Assembly: GCA_013697785.1 (NCBI GenBank)
Contig: JACCWE010000164.1
Span: forward strand, 1 to 64,000
Origin: Gemmatimonadaceae bacterium
Lineage (GTDB): Bacteria > Gemmatimonadota > Gemmatimonadetes > Gemmatimonadales > Gemmatimonadaceae
DNA length: 64,000 nucleotides
Direction: 5' to 3'
The notes beneath the pieces are model-generated. The model worked only from the letters and a program-made list of their open reading frames with translations, ran no database searches and was not told the origin of the DNA. Positions within the stretch are counted from its first letter, which is position 1. Each line of letters begins with the position of its first letter. Below, piece by piece: positions 8,600 through 16,268 of this stretch. The position numbers were made by a program, and so were the translations under genes.

Positions 8600-9379
8600 A
8601 TGCCGGAAGTCGAGAGCGAAGGCGCACGGATCTGGTATACGATCGACGGGCGCGACGATGCGCCCGCCGTGCTCCTGCTGCACTCGCTCGGCACGAGCCA
8701 CGCGCTGTGGGATCAGCAACTGCCGCCGCTCGTCGACAGGTTTCGTCTCATCCGTTACGACGCGCGCGGCCACGGCAAATCGACAGCGCCGCCGGGCGAG
8801 TACACGATCGAGCAGCTCGGGCACGATGCACTGGCGGTGCTCGATGCTGCCGGAGTGCAGGCGGCGGCGATCTGCGGCATCTCGATTGGCGGTCTCACGA
8901 GCGTGTGGCTCGGGGAGAATGCGCCGAAGCGCGTGAGCCGTCTCGTGCTCGCGAATACTGCAGCGCGCATCGGCACGCGCGAGCTCTGGAGCGAGCGCAT
9001 CGCGTTCGTGCGCGCGAACGGGATCGCGATCGCCGCCGAGCAAGCTATGTCGCGCTGGTTCACGTCGGACTTTCTTGAAACGGAACCGGCGTTGGCGGCG
9101 CGCTTTCTCGCGATCGCGCGTGCGTGCCCGCTCGAGAGCTATCTCGCGGCGTGCGCGGCGCTGCGCGACACGGATTTGCGGCGCGACCTGCATCACGTGA
9201 CGGCGCCGACGTTGGTGGTGGCCGGAAGCAGCGACCTCTCGACGACCGTGTCCGACGGAATGTGGCTGCGCGACAATATTCCGGAGGCACGGCTGGAGAT
9301 TTTGGACGCCGCGCACTTGTCGAACGTGGAGCGACCGGACGAGTTCTCGGCGCTGCTCGACGACTTTCTGATCCGTTAG
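8600..9379 (+). CDS. Alpha/beta hydrolase, 3-oxoadipate enol-lactonase (PcaD)-like
   Basis: A 259-residue alpha/beta-hydrolase. The oxyanion region is LLLHSLGTSHALW, the nucleophile elbow GISIGG supplies the Ser at about residue 97, the acid is probably the Asp in VVAGSSDLST, and the catalytic His lies in AAHLSNVERPDEF near the C terminus. The RYDARGHGKSTAP segment and overall length match 3-oxoadipate enol-lactonases of the beta-ketoadipate pathway, but no pca genes are nearby and the family is promiscuous. The ATG at 8600 begins the family-like sequence; in-frame starts further upstream overlap the photolyase gene. Confidence 0.8.
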   Translation: MPEVESEGARIWYTIDGRDDAPAVLLLHSLGTSHALWDQQLPPLVDRFRLIRYDARGHGKSTAPPGEYTIEQLGHDALAVLDAAGVQAAAICGISIGGLTSVWLGENAPKRVSRLVLANTAARIGTRELWSERIAFVRANGIAIAAEQAMSRWFTSDFLETEPALAARFLAIARACPLESYLAACAALRDTDLRRDLHHVTAPTLVVAGSSDLSTTVSDGMWLRDNIPEARLEILDAAHLSNVERPDEFSALLDDFLIR

Positions 9380-9407
9380 GGCCGCTGGGAATCCAACAAC
9401 CGCTCTC

Positions 9408-9436
9408 TTGACATTACGTGAGTACTATCTTACGAT
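9408..9436 (+). promoter_or_regulatory. Promoter of the padR gene
   Basis: A consensus -35 box TTGACA (9408-9413) is separated by exactly 17 bp from TACGAT (9431-9436), a plausible -10 box. The -10 box lies inside the first copy of the palindromic repeat, so a bound repressor would block the polymerase. Confidence 0.65.
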
Positions 9437-9464
9437 ATATCGTGAGTGTTGTCGTACGATATAT
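9417..9464 (+). repeat. Two tandem 24-bp repeats, probable PadR operator
   Basis: Positions 9417-9440 and 9441-9464 are imperfect copies of one 24-bp unit. Each begins CGTGAGT and ends TACGATATAT, and each carries the palindrome CGATATATCG when the next bases are included (9433-9442 and 9457-9466). The copies straddle the -10 box and the ribosome binding site. Autorepression by the PadR protein encoded immediately downstream is inferred. Confidence 0.6.
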
Positions 9465-9475
9465 CGGAGGAGTTT

Positions 9476-10087
9476 ATGTGTAACAAGAGAGATGATTGGG
9501 GCTTCGGCCCAGGATTCCCCTTTGGCGGACCCGGCGGCTGGTCGGGTGCTTGGGGCGGTCGCGGCCGCGGCGGACCGGGGCGTGGCGGACGCCGTCGCAG
9601 CCAGATGTTCGAGTCGGGCGAAGTGAAGTTCGTGATCCTACGCCTGTTGGCCGAGAAGCCAAGGCATGGTTACGAAGTGATCCGCGCGCTCGAAGAGAAG
9701 TTCGGCGGACTGTACACGCCGTCGCCGGGAACGGTGTACCCCACGCTGCAACTGCTCGAGGACGAGGGATACGTGAAGGTCATTGAGGAAGCCGGGAAGA
9801 AGGTCTATCACGTGACCCCCGAAGGAACGAAGTACCTCGAGGAGCACCGCGGCGTGCTCGACGAGATCTTCGACCGCGTGCGGGAAACGGTTCGCGAGTT
9901 TACGGGCGGATCGAGCGGCGACATGCACCAGGCATTCGCGCACCTCGCCGCGATCACGTTCAAGCGCGCGTGGCGCCGTGGTCCGGAAGATCCCGCGCTC
10001 GCGAACGTCGCCGAGATTCTTCGCAAGGCGGCAAAGGATATCGAGGAAGCGTTCGATCCAAAATCAACCCCTGACAGCTCGACCTGA
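9476..10087 (+). CDS. PadR family transcriptional regulator
   Basis: A 203-residue PadR regulator. The N-terminal 40 residues are a Gly/Arg-rich, probably disordered tail (GFPFGGPGGWSGAWGGRGRG). The winged helix follows: VILRLLAEKPRHGYEVIRAL, SPGTVYPTLQLLEDEGYV and KKVYHVTPEGTKYLEEHR, the family hallmarks. A C-terminal helical dimerisation region with coiled-coil character follows. The ATG at 9476 has a GGAGGAG ribosome binding site 3-4 nt upstream; an in-frame upstream GTG at 9446 lies inside the operator. It is co-transcribed with the next small membrane gene (18-bp gap). PadR-membrane protein pairs commonly answer envelope-active or toxic compounds; the ligand is unknown. Confidence 0.88.
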   Translation: MCNKRDDWGFGPGFPFGGPGGWSGAWGGRGRGGPGRGGRRRSQMFESGEVKFVILRLLAEKPRHGYEVIRALEEKFGGLYTPSPGTVYPTLQLLEDEGYVKVIEEAGKKVYHVTPEGTKYLEEHRGVLDEIFDRVRETVREFTGGSSGDMHQAFAHLAAITFKRAWRRGPEDPALANVAEILRKAAKDIEEAFDPKSTPDSST

Positions 10088-10105
10088 CGATCGACGGAGG
10101 GACAG

Positions 10106-10429
10106 ATGTTCAGATTTCACCCGATGTTCTGGCTGATCGTCGCGCTGGTCTGGATGTTCGCATCCCAGCGCCGACGGTGGATCCGCCGCCGCGCGATGTC
10201 GTTCGCAGCGTACGGTCCGGTGGGTTGGGCGCCGCCGGGATGGGCGCCGTTCTGGGGCCCGCGCGGCGACGCGCGCACACAGGAATGGTCGCAGCAACAG
10301 CCACCTGCCACTCCGCAGTCGCTGGCACAGCCCGACCGCACACTGGTCGAAGCGCTGGAGACTAGAATCGCGGAGCTCGAGACGCGGCTCGAATTCGCCG
10401 AGCGGTTGATGGCGAGGAAGGGGGAGTAG
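10106..10429 (+). CDS. Small single-pass membrane protein, PadR-linked
   Basis: A 107-residue protein with one N-terminal membrane helix (MFWLIVALVWMFASQ, residues 7-21), then a strongly basic stretch (RRRWIRRR), a Trp/Pro-rich linker (VGWAPPGWAPFWGP) and a C-terminal amphipathic coiled coil (LVEALETRIAELETRLEF). The architecture recalls PspB-like regulators, where an inner-membrane anchor presents a cytoplasmic coiled coil, but there is no recognisable family match. GGAGGGACAG gives a good ribosome binding site. It follows padR by 18 bp and precedes a strong hairpin, so it ends the transcript. Confidence 0.6.
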   Translation: MFRFHPMFWLIVALVWMFASQRRRWIRRRAMSFAAYGPVGWAPPGWAPFWGPRGDARTQEWSQQQPPATPQSLAQPDRTLVEALETRIAELETRLEFAERLMARKGE

Positions 10430-10455
10430 TTGAAGGGCGTAGGAAGGGCGACTGC

Positions 10456-10566
10456 TTTGGAAAAGCGATCGAACGGATGAGACCGACAAAAAACGGACAA
10501 CTGCGAGCGTGGAGCAGTTCTCCGTTTTTTGTCCGTGCCTCTGATCCGTTCAATCGGTTTTCAACC
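10456..10566. terminator. Very long inverted repeat with a terminator-type core
   Basis: The core arms 10486-10504 and 10514-10532 pair over 19 bp with one mismatch around a 9-nt loop. They contain an A-run on one side and a T-run on the other, so it can terminate from both directions. Outer arms 10466-10482 and 10540-10556 pair at 15 of 17 positions, and pairing continues weakly to about 10456/10566. The total is near 110 nt, far longer than an ordinary terminator. It separates the padR unit from the convergent DinB unit. Confidence 0.7.
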
Positions 10567-10592
10567 AGTTAACGGCTTGTGTTCCAGCGGGC

Positions 10593-11186
10593 CTATTCGC
10601 TCGAGCCCTTTTTCCTTCCCGCCGCGCTGACGCTGTTCGTCGGATCTGCGCCATCCCACTTCACGTCCGCGGTCGGACCATACGTCGGCGGCACGGGGCG
10701 ATTCAGCAGGCGCAGATAGCCCGTGAGCTGGGTGCGATGATGGGCGGTGTGGAGGACGCGGCGCCAGAAGATCCAGATTCGCTCGCGCTCTACCTCGAAG
10801 AACGGCATTCGCACGAGCCACCACTCGGCGGGCTTCGCCGCGATTTCAGCGCTGCGTGCAACCGCGAGCTCGGCGAGGCGATCGATCGCGCTTGCGACGG
10901 TTAGCACATCGGGCATCACATCCGCGGGCGCCGGTTCCTCTGTGCCTATGAACTCGCCGAAGAAGCGACGCTCCGACAACAGTTGATGCTTGAAGATGTC
11001 GCCCACGCTCGTCGAGCGCGGGTGTGGACGATAGCCGAGGTCGTCGTCGCGGAATTCTCGCCACACGCTCGCGACCTTGTTCGTCTCGCTCACGTACGTG
11101 TCGAGCATGTGCTGGTACACGGGGTCGCTTGACTTCGGGATCCTCTCGTCGGCTATCGCGACGAACGGATAGTGCATCGGGTCCAT
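10593..11186 (-). CDS. DinB family protein
   Basis: A 197-residue four-helix DinB/YfiT-like protein. The candidate metal histidines are in GDIFKHQLLSERRF (about residue 63) and VLHTAHHRTQLTGYLR near residue 150, a typical DinB HxxxH-type C-terminal pair. DinB proteins use a metal at one end of the bundle and include thiol transferases; most are uncharacterised. The ATG at 11186 has GGAGGTGAC immediately upstream. The gene starts 10 bp after the HAD phosphatase gene, so the two probably form an operon. Confidence 0.75.
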   Translation of the reverse strand: MDPMHYPFVAIADERIPKSSDPVYQHMLDTYVSETNKVASVWREFRDDDLGYRPHPRSTSVGDIFKHQLLSERRFFGEFIGTEEPAPADVMPDVLTVASAIDRLAELAVARSAEIAAKPAEWWLVRMPFFEVERERIWIFWRRVLHTAHHRTQLTGYLRLLNRPVPPTYGPTADVKWDGADPTNSVSAAGRKKGSSE

Positions 11187-11196
11187 GTCACCTCCG

Positions 11197-11952
11197 CTAG
11201 TGCATGTGCTCCCATGATCCATACATGGGGTTGGGGACGATGAAGAGCCGCTTGCCGAAATCACCGAGCGCCACACTGTCGGTGCGCACCTTCTGAGTGA
11301 GCTTCGGGAAGTCGAAGATGTTGTCGCCCACCCACTCGACTACGGTGAGCGCCGGCATCCCCGGCACCGCCGTTCCACCTTGCACTCGCTCGAAGCGCGG
11401 ATTCTTGTCGTGCTCACCCGGCGGCTGGCAGAGCACTGCGTCCGCATCGATCGCCGCCGAGGTGAGATTCGCACGCGTCGGATCGCACTCCGCCATCGAC
11501 CTGTTCGTGACGATGATGATCCGACCGCCGAGCGCGTGCACGTGCATCGTGAACTCCGGCGCGCCCGCGATCGCGGGAGCGGCTCGCTCATTCACCCACG
11601 TCGCCCACGTCTTCGCGTCGAACGCCGCGTGCGCGACGGCCAGGCGCCGCTGGTACTCCGAGTTGTCGAGCACAGTCTCATCGGCGTCGAGAATCACCGC
11701 CCAGCCCCCCGACGGCAACCCGTGCGTGAGCTCCGGCAACCGCTCGCTCGCATAGGCGAACGCCTGGCGAGTGAGCGCCCGATACTCCGCAGACGCGCGC
11801 ACCCACTTCACATCGTTGGGAAGCGAGTCGGTAACGGCGGACTTCGCTGCCAGCGCCGGTACTGGCACCGGTGCTGGCGCGGCCAGCCGCTTCGGTGCGC
11901 ACGCCAAAGCCGTAAGAACGAGAGCCAGCGAGAGAGTCGGCAGCCGATTCAT
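11197..11952 (-). CDS. HAD superfamily class C acid phosphatase-like lipoprotein, e(P4) family
   Basis: A 251-residue secreted lipoprotein. The signal sequence ends in a lipobox (VLTALAC, lipid-anchored Cys near residue 18). The catalytic signature AVILDADETVLDN with DxDxT-like aspartates matches class C / e(P4) acid phosphatases, and GGRIIIVTNR is HAD motif II. Motif IV is in WVGDNIFDFPKL. Family members dephosphorylate nucleotides such as NMN at the outer membrane for uptake. An alternative start lies five codons upstream at 11967. It is the first gene of a unit with the DinB gene. Confidence 0.82.
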   Translation of the reverse strand: MNRLPTLSLALVLTALACAPKRLAAPAPVPVPALAAKSAVTDSLPNDVKWVRASAEYRALTRQAFAYASERLPELTHGLPSGGWAVILDADETVLDNSEYQRRLAVAHAAFDAKTWATWVNERAAPAIAGAPEFTMHVHALGGRIIIVTNRSMAECDPTRANLTSAAIDADAVLCQPPGEHDKNPRFERVQGGTAVPGMPALTVVEWVGDNIFDFPKLTQKVRTDSVALGDFGKRLFIVPNPMYGSWEHMH

Positions 11953-12098
11953 ATCGCTGAATATCATCGCTGCACCGTCAGCAGCAAATGCGTCACCCCC
12001 CGTAACCGCACCGTAACGCCCGGATAACAGCCACGCCCGAATGTGATCGCGTGAGCCGCCGTCGCGGCCAGAGCGTCCATTCAGCGGAGGAATTTCCG

Positions 12099-13268
12099 AT
12101 GTCGATCGATCGCATCCGGCGCCTTGCCGGCTTTGCCGCACTCGGCCTTTCGGCGACGATAGTCGCCTGCAACAAGGGCGACAGCAACTCCGCCTCAGGA
12201 ATGTTCCACAAGGACGCACCGCTCGGCAGCGCCATCGCAAGCGCGACCGGGGACGCCATGCCCGACCCATGCACGATGCTCTCGGCGAACGAAGCCGAGG
12301 TGTACGTCGGGGTGCTGGCGTCGCCGCCGTATCGCGCAGATGACAGTGGTGTGCCGACCACGAGCGGCGAGGCGTGCATGTACCGCGGCACCGATGGACG
12401 GCAGATCTCGATCACCCGACTGAAGGGCGGCGGCGCGGCAGGACAGATACTGTCCGACGTGCCGAACGCGGTGGGCGGTGCGCTCGACAAGGCGGGCGCG
12501 GGAAATCTCGCGGCCGCGACGCATCGCGTGATGAAGGACGTTCCCAACGGGCCGTGGGATCACGCGACATGGATTCCCGGCGGCTCGATGATGGTGACGA
12601 AGGGCGACGACGCCGCGAACATCGATGTGACGGCTGCGAGCGGAAAGGAGGACGATGCGGCGTCGATCGCTCGCCAGGTCGTTCCTCGCTTCGGTCATCC
12701 GCTCGACTACGATGGCGCGACGGCGGTCGCCAGTGCGCCGAAGCCGAAGGCGCATCCAGCGCAGGCGTGTGACCTCGTTCCGCGCGCGGCGATCGAAGCA
12801 GCGATCGGTGCGCTCGACGGTGCGCCGACTCCTGGCGACGCTGATGAATGCGACTATCGCGTGGCTAGCGCGGATGGTCCGCGCACATACAAGGTCTCGT
12901 ACACGTGGCAGGGCGGGCAGAAGAACTACAACATGCTCAAGCACGGCATGTCTACGCTCGGCTCCGCGATGGGCGGATCGATTCCCACCGGCGCGATGGA
13001 TTCGATGAAGATGGATCCGAACATGTCGAAAATGATCGGCGGGCTGATGAAGATGGCCGGCGGCGGCGGACCCGGTGCGGCAGGCGCAGCATCGCAGGTC
13101 GGCTTCAGGACCGACACGACGCTCAAGGGTCCGTGGGACAACGCGTCGCTACTTCACGGCACGCAGCTGCTCGCGGTGAAGAGCGACGTGATGGTCGCAA
13201 TGGATCTGCAGAGCGCGGACTACGAGAGGGCGAAGGCGCTGCTGGCCGTCATCTGCTCGCGGCTGTGA
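12099..13268 (+). CDS. Hypothetical lipoprotein with two related halves
   Basis: A 389-residue lipoprotein with a signal peptide ending in TIVAC (lipidated Cys near residue 25). Two similar segments follow. The first runs from DPCTMLSANEAEVYVG through ACMYRG to NGPWDHATWIPGGSMMVTKGD and a Val-Ala helix. The second runs from ACDLVPRAAIEAAIG through ECDYRV to KGPWDNASLLHGTQLLAVKSD and DYERAKALLAVI. Both halves share a Cys pair, a GPW-(D)-A-(S/T) core and a final helix, so an internal duplication is likely. A Met/Gly-rich linker sits at about residues 290-335. The function is unknown. Start and ribosome binding site (GCGGAGG) are clear. Confidence 0.65.
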   Translation: MSIDRIRRLAGFAALGLSATIVACNKGDSNSASGMFHKDAPLGSAIASATGDAMPDPCTMLSANEAEVYVGVLASPPYRADDSGVPTTSGEACMYRGTDGRQISITRLKGGGAAGQILSDVPNAVGGALDKAGAGNLAAATHRVMKDVPNGPWDHATWIPGGSMMVTKGDDAANIDVTAASGKEDDAASIARQVVPRFGHPLDYDGATAVASAPKPKAHPAQACDLVPRAAIEAAIGALDGAPTPGDADECDYRVASADGPRTYKVSYTWQGGQKNYNMLKHGMSTLGSAMGGSIPTGAMDSMKMDPNMSKMIGGLMKMAGGGGPGAAGAASQVGFRTDTTLKGPWDNASLLHGTQLLAVKSDVMVAMDLQSADYERAKALLAVICSRL

Positions 13269-14148
13269 CCTCGCGCTCTCCCGACTCGAACCACAGGTGC
13301 AGCGTCGCGTAGCTGCGCCACGGCCGCCACTCCTGCGACAACGATTCGGCGCGCGCCGCAGTGACGCGGCCGAGCGCGTTGCGCAGGGCTATGTCTCCGC
13401 GCGGAAAGGCATCGGACCAGCGGAGCGCGCGCATCGCTATGTAGTCCGCCGTCCACGCTCCAATTCCCGGGAGCGTAACGAGCCGCGCGATCACCGCGCT
13501 GGGGTGCGCGCCCGGTTCGAGCACGAGACGCCCGCTCTCGATCTCCTCGGCGATCGCGACGATGCTGCGCGCGCGTGTCTGGATGATGCCGAGCGATGCG
13601 ATCTCGCTCACGGACGCAGCGGCGATGCGACGCGACGTCGGCGAAAGGTGTGTGAGCTCGGCGAACGGAGTATCGATCGCGTCGCCGAAGGCGTTCGCGA
13701 AACGGCCGGCGATCGTCGTCGCCGCTTTCACGGTGACCTGCTGGCCGAGTATCGCGCGGACGGCGAGCTCGAATCCGTCGAAGGCGCCAGGCACTCTGAG
13801 GCCGGGTCGACGTGCGATCGAGTCCGCGAGCAGCGCATGCTTCGCGAGATGCGCGCCGATGATAGCGGGGTTTGCGCTCACGTCGAACACGTGGCGGAGG
13901 CGTTCGAGAAGCTCCGGAAGCACCGGCGCGAGCGACGGCGACGCCTCGACGATGAGTGAGCTCCCTGTCGGCTCGTTCCGCACGCTGATCCAGCCGGCAT
14001 GCTCGCCGAGCCTCACCGTTCGGAGATAGGCGTCGTCCCGAACCGACTCGACGCCCTTGAGAGAGCGCGCCGCGAGGAAGCGGAGCATTCGAGACCAGTC
14101 GTACGGCGCTCGATACTCAATCCGGACGAGCTCGGCCGGTGGCATCAT
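13249..14148 (-). CDS. alkA: DNA-3-methyladenine glycosylase II (AlkA-type)
   Basis: A 299-residue base-excision repair glycosylase. The N-terminal AlkA domain is recognised by RIEYRAPYDWSRMLRFLAAR. The helix-hairpin-helix/GPD fold shows AILGQQVTVKAATTIAGRF and LPGIGAWTADYIAMRAL. The catalytic Asp is in DAFPRGDIAL at about residue 262. It removes N3-methyladenine and other alkylated bases. The start at 14148 (MMPPAELVRIEY) is preferred over an in-frame upstream start at 14196, which crosses an operator-like palindrome. Its last 20 bp overlap the 3' end of the convergent lipoprotein gene. Confidence 0.86.
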   Translation of the reverse strand: MMPPAELVRIEYRAPYDWSRMLRFLAARSLKGVESVRDDAYLRTVRLGEHAGWISVRNEPTGSSLIVEASPSLAPVLPELLERLRHVFDVSANPAIIGAHLAKHALLADSIARRPGLRVPGAFDGFELAVRAILGQQVTVKAATTIAGRFANAFGDAIDTPFAELTHLSPTSRRIAAASVSEIASLGIIQTRARSIVAIAEEIESGRLVLEPGAHPSAVIARLVTLPGIGAWTADYIAMRALRWSDAFPRGDIALRNALGRVTAARAESLSQEWRPWRSYATLHLWFESGEREVTAASR

Positions 14149-14173
14149 CGGGCGAACTATAGCGCCGTATTTT

Positions 14174-14193
14174 GCGTATGCTTGTACATACGC
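14174..14193. promoter_or_regulatory. Perfect 7-bp inverted repeat in a divergent promoter region
   Basis: GCGTATG (14174-14180) and CATACGC (14187-14193) are separated by 6 bp, 18 bp before the GTG start of the ClbS/DinB-like gene and upstream of alkA. The size and position fit a dimeric repressor operator; the binding protein is unknown. Confidence 0.35.
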
Positions 14194-14211
14194 CAATCGT
14201 GAGGACGATCC

Positions 14212-14691
14212 GTGGATACGGAGCAGATATTGGAGCGGCTCGACCGCGCGTGGAAGGACTTCGAATCGTCCTATGAGGGATTAACCGAAGAGCAGCTGAT
14301 GATTCCGAATGTCACCGGCGCGTGGTCGGTTCGGGACATCATCGCGCATGTCACCTGGTGGGACGAGGAGGCGCTCAAGCATCTTCCGGTCGTGCTCGAG
14401 GGCGGGAAGCCCGAGCGCTACTCCGACAAGTACGGCGGGATCGATGACTTCAACGCGATCATGACGGTGAAGCGCAGTCATCTCTCGTTGGCCGAGGTGC
14501 TGAAGATGCACGACGATGTGCACGCGCAGCTCGTCGAGTACGTGCGCAATGCTCCCGCCGATCTATTTGCGAGCGAGACCCGCTTTCGGCGTCGGTTGCG
14601 GCTCGACACCTTCGGTCATTATCCGGTACACACGCAGGCGATCAAGAAGTGGCGCGAGGCGCTCGATCAAAAGGCGGAGGGAATCGCGTAG
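14212..14691 (+). CDS. DinB-like / ClbS-DfsB family protein
   Basis: A 159-residue helical-bundle protein resembling the ClbS/DfsB branch of the DinB superfamily: ILERLDRAWKDFESSYEGL, VTGAWSVRDIIAHVTWWDEEA (first His) and a late GHYPVHTQAIKKWREAL (second His region). ClbS in E. coli is a colibactin resistance protein; others are uncharacterised. The start is a GTG with a GAGGA ribosome binding site. It is divergent from alkA, so shared control of DNA-damage functions is possible but unproven. Its 3' end overlaps the convergent lipoprotein gene by 25 bp. Confidence 0.7.
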   Translation: MDTEQILERLDRAWKDFESSYEGLTEEQLMIPNVTGAWSVRDIIAHVTWWDEEALKHLPVVLEGGKPERYSDKYGGIDDFNAIMTVKRSHLSLAEVLKMHDDVHAQLVEYVRNAPADLFASETRFRRRLRLDTFGHYPVHTQAIKKWREALDQKAEGIA

Positions 14692-15317
14692 ATCGGAATC
14701 GTATCGGGGACCGATCCGACGATGAGCGTGATTTGCTGCCGCTCCTGAAATGCGAGCGCGCTCAGGTCGCCGTCGTAGCGAGTGCTGTCGACGTAGGCGA
14801 CCACGCTACCCTGAAAGCCACCGACGTTCGAGCGCGATAGCGGCTCGCCCCAGATCCCGAAGAAATCGCCGAGCGTGAAGGCGGTGGACACGGGCGCTTC
14901 GACGTGCACGATGCCGGTGGCGTCGTGCGTGTGCAGCCAATAGAAGCAGCGGGCATCGACGACGAAGTTGCTGATCACTTCCGATCCGACAGCGCCGATG
15001 GCGAGCGGAACGGCGCGCTGAACACCATTCGCGATGATCGTGAGATGCACGTGGATGTGCTGAACGGGTATCTGCCCGTCGCACGCGATCCCTTGCACCG
15101 CCTGCCCCTGCCCGCCCGTCGAACTGTCGCCGGCGACATAGGTAGGCGCTCCGATCGTCTGTCCTATCGTCATCGGGAGCGGCGAGCTGAACGCGGGCCC
15201 TGCAGGATGGCCCGGATCCGATGGCGCCCTCGCGTCGCCGGAACAGGCGACCATTGCGCCGATGGCAGCGAGTGCCACATACGACACTCGGGCTCGACGA
15301 TGATTTCGAGAGGTCAT
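14667..15317 (-). CDS. Hypothetical lipoprotein
   Basis: A 216-residue lipoprotein with a basic N terminus and lipobox (AIGAMVACSGD). After a Pro/Ser-rich linker the body has CDGQIPVQHIHVHLTIIANG with three closely spaced His residues, a DARCFYWLHTHDATGIVHVE segment with three more, and FTLGDFFGIWGEPLS. The His-rich strands and two Cys suggest a metal-binding beta-sandwich. I do not recognise a named family, although similar proteins occur in acidobacteria-like soil genomes. It lies 100 bp downstream of the ferritin-like pair on the same strand. Confidence 0.6.
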   Translation of the reverse strand: MTSRNHRRARVSYVALAAIGAMVACSGDARAPSDPGHPAGPAFSSPLPMTIGQTIGAPTYVAGDSSTGGQGQAVQGIACDGQIPVQHIHVHLTIIANGVQRAVPLAIGAVGSEVISNFVVDARCFYWLHTHDATGIVHVEAPVSTAFTLGDFFGIWGEPLSRSNVGGFQGSVVAYVDSTRYDGDLSALAFQERQQITLIVGSVPDTIPIYAIPSAF

Positions 15318-15416
15318 GCTCTCACTCGTGCAAAAAGTGCCGACCTGCGTGCGCACCACCGCGAACGTCAGCGGGGGCTCCTCCATTCACGATGATGCGC
15401 ACGAAAGCCGTAGTGC

Positions 15417-16244
15417 TCAGGAAACGATGAACGGCCCTGCGATCTTCAAGACCGTCGCCTTGTCGAGCGGCTCGTCGAACGCCGCGGAAAGTGGGTCGGT
15501 TCCGTAGTTCGTGATGCTCGCGAGGTTCACACCACCCTGCACGATGTTGTCCTCGGCGGGATAATCGGAAGCAGGATCGCCGGGGCCATAGACGGCGGCG
15601 TTCACCGCTGCGGGAAGGTTTCCGATCTTCTGGATGATCCAGCCGTCGAGTCCGCGCAGGCGGCGCACTTCCGCCGCGTGGCGTGCTTCGACGCTGTGAA
15701 TCTGCAGGGCAGCCGTGAGAATGTCCGGCTGCGACATCAGATTCGTCGCCTGTCCCTTGTACGCGCGCACGCCCGTGTCCTCGAACGCCTGCGATACCGC
15801 CTGGAACGTCGCATAGTTCGAAAAGACATCGGCGAACATTCCGCCGGCTGTGAAATCGAAGTTCGGCTTGGCGACGGCGGCGTCCCCGAGCGCGGCGAGG
15901 AGATATGCGACGTGCGCATTCTCGTGTTTCTGAATCTGCTTGAAAACCGCCATGTCGCTCGCTGGAATCAGCCCGCTGGTGCCGACGCCGACGTTGTAGA
16001 ACGTCGACTCCAGATACTCGAGGGTGAGCGCGAAGTTCAGAACATCGATGATGTCCTGCGGAAGCGGCGAGGCTGCGTATGCATCCTTGGCGAGCGCGGC
16101 GATCGCGATCGGAACGGATGCGAGCGCGAGGCCAGCGGCGAGCTTGCTGGAGGTCGAGGCGCCTTGGCGAATCGCTTCGCGTCGCGACACGAGTCGTTCG
16201 GTGATCTCGGGGTCGATGCCGCCGAGCACAGTCGTATTGGTCAT
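15417..16244 (-). CDS. Exported ferritin-like domain protein (first of a pair)
   Basis: A 275-residue protein with a twin-arginine-like leader (SRREAIRQGASTSSKL then a hydrophobic stretch to AYA). The ferritin-like four-helix bundle has diiron-type ligands: FALTLEYLESTFY (Glu), IQKHENAHVAYL (ExxH), QAFEDTGVRAYK (Glu) and HSVEARHAAEVRRL (ExxH). It belongs to the Ferritin_2-like, desiccation-related group. Tat export would place a folded metalloprotein in the periplasm or outside. It follows a second ferritin-like gene by 24 bp, so the two are probably co-expressed. Confidence 0.82.
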   Translation of the reverse strand: MTNTTVLGGIDPEITERLVSRREAIRQGASTSSKLAAGLALASVPIAIAALAKDAYAASPLPQDIIDVLNFALTLEYLESTFYNVGVGTSGLIPASDMAVFKQIQKHENAHVAYLLAALGDAAVAKPNFDFTAGGMFADVFSNYATFQAVSQAFEDTGVRAYKGQATNLMSQPDILTAALQIHSVEARHAAEVRRLRGLDGWIIQKIGNLPAAVNAAVYGPGDPASDYPAEDNIVQGGVNLASITNYGTDPLSAAFDEPLDKATVLKIAGPFIVS

Positions 16245-16268
16245 TGTGAGATAATCTCCGGCTGGCGG

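Noticed and set aside
8498-9316. Longer upstream extension of the photolyase frame
   Set aside because: The extra 270 residues are Arg/Ala-rich, overlap the divergent hydrolase gene and lack photolyase features; start moved to 8497.
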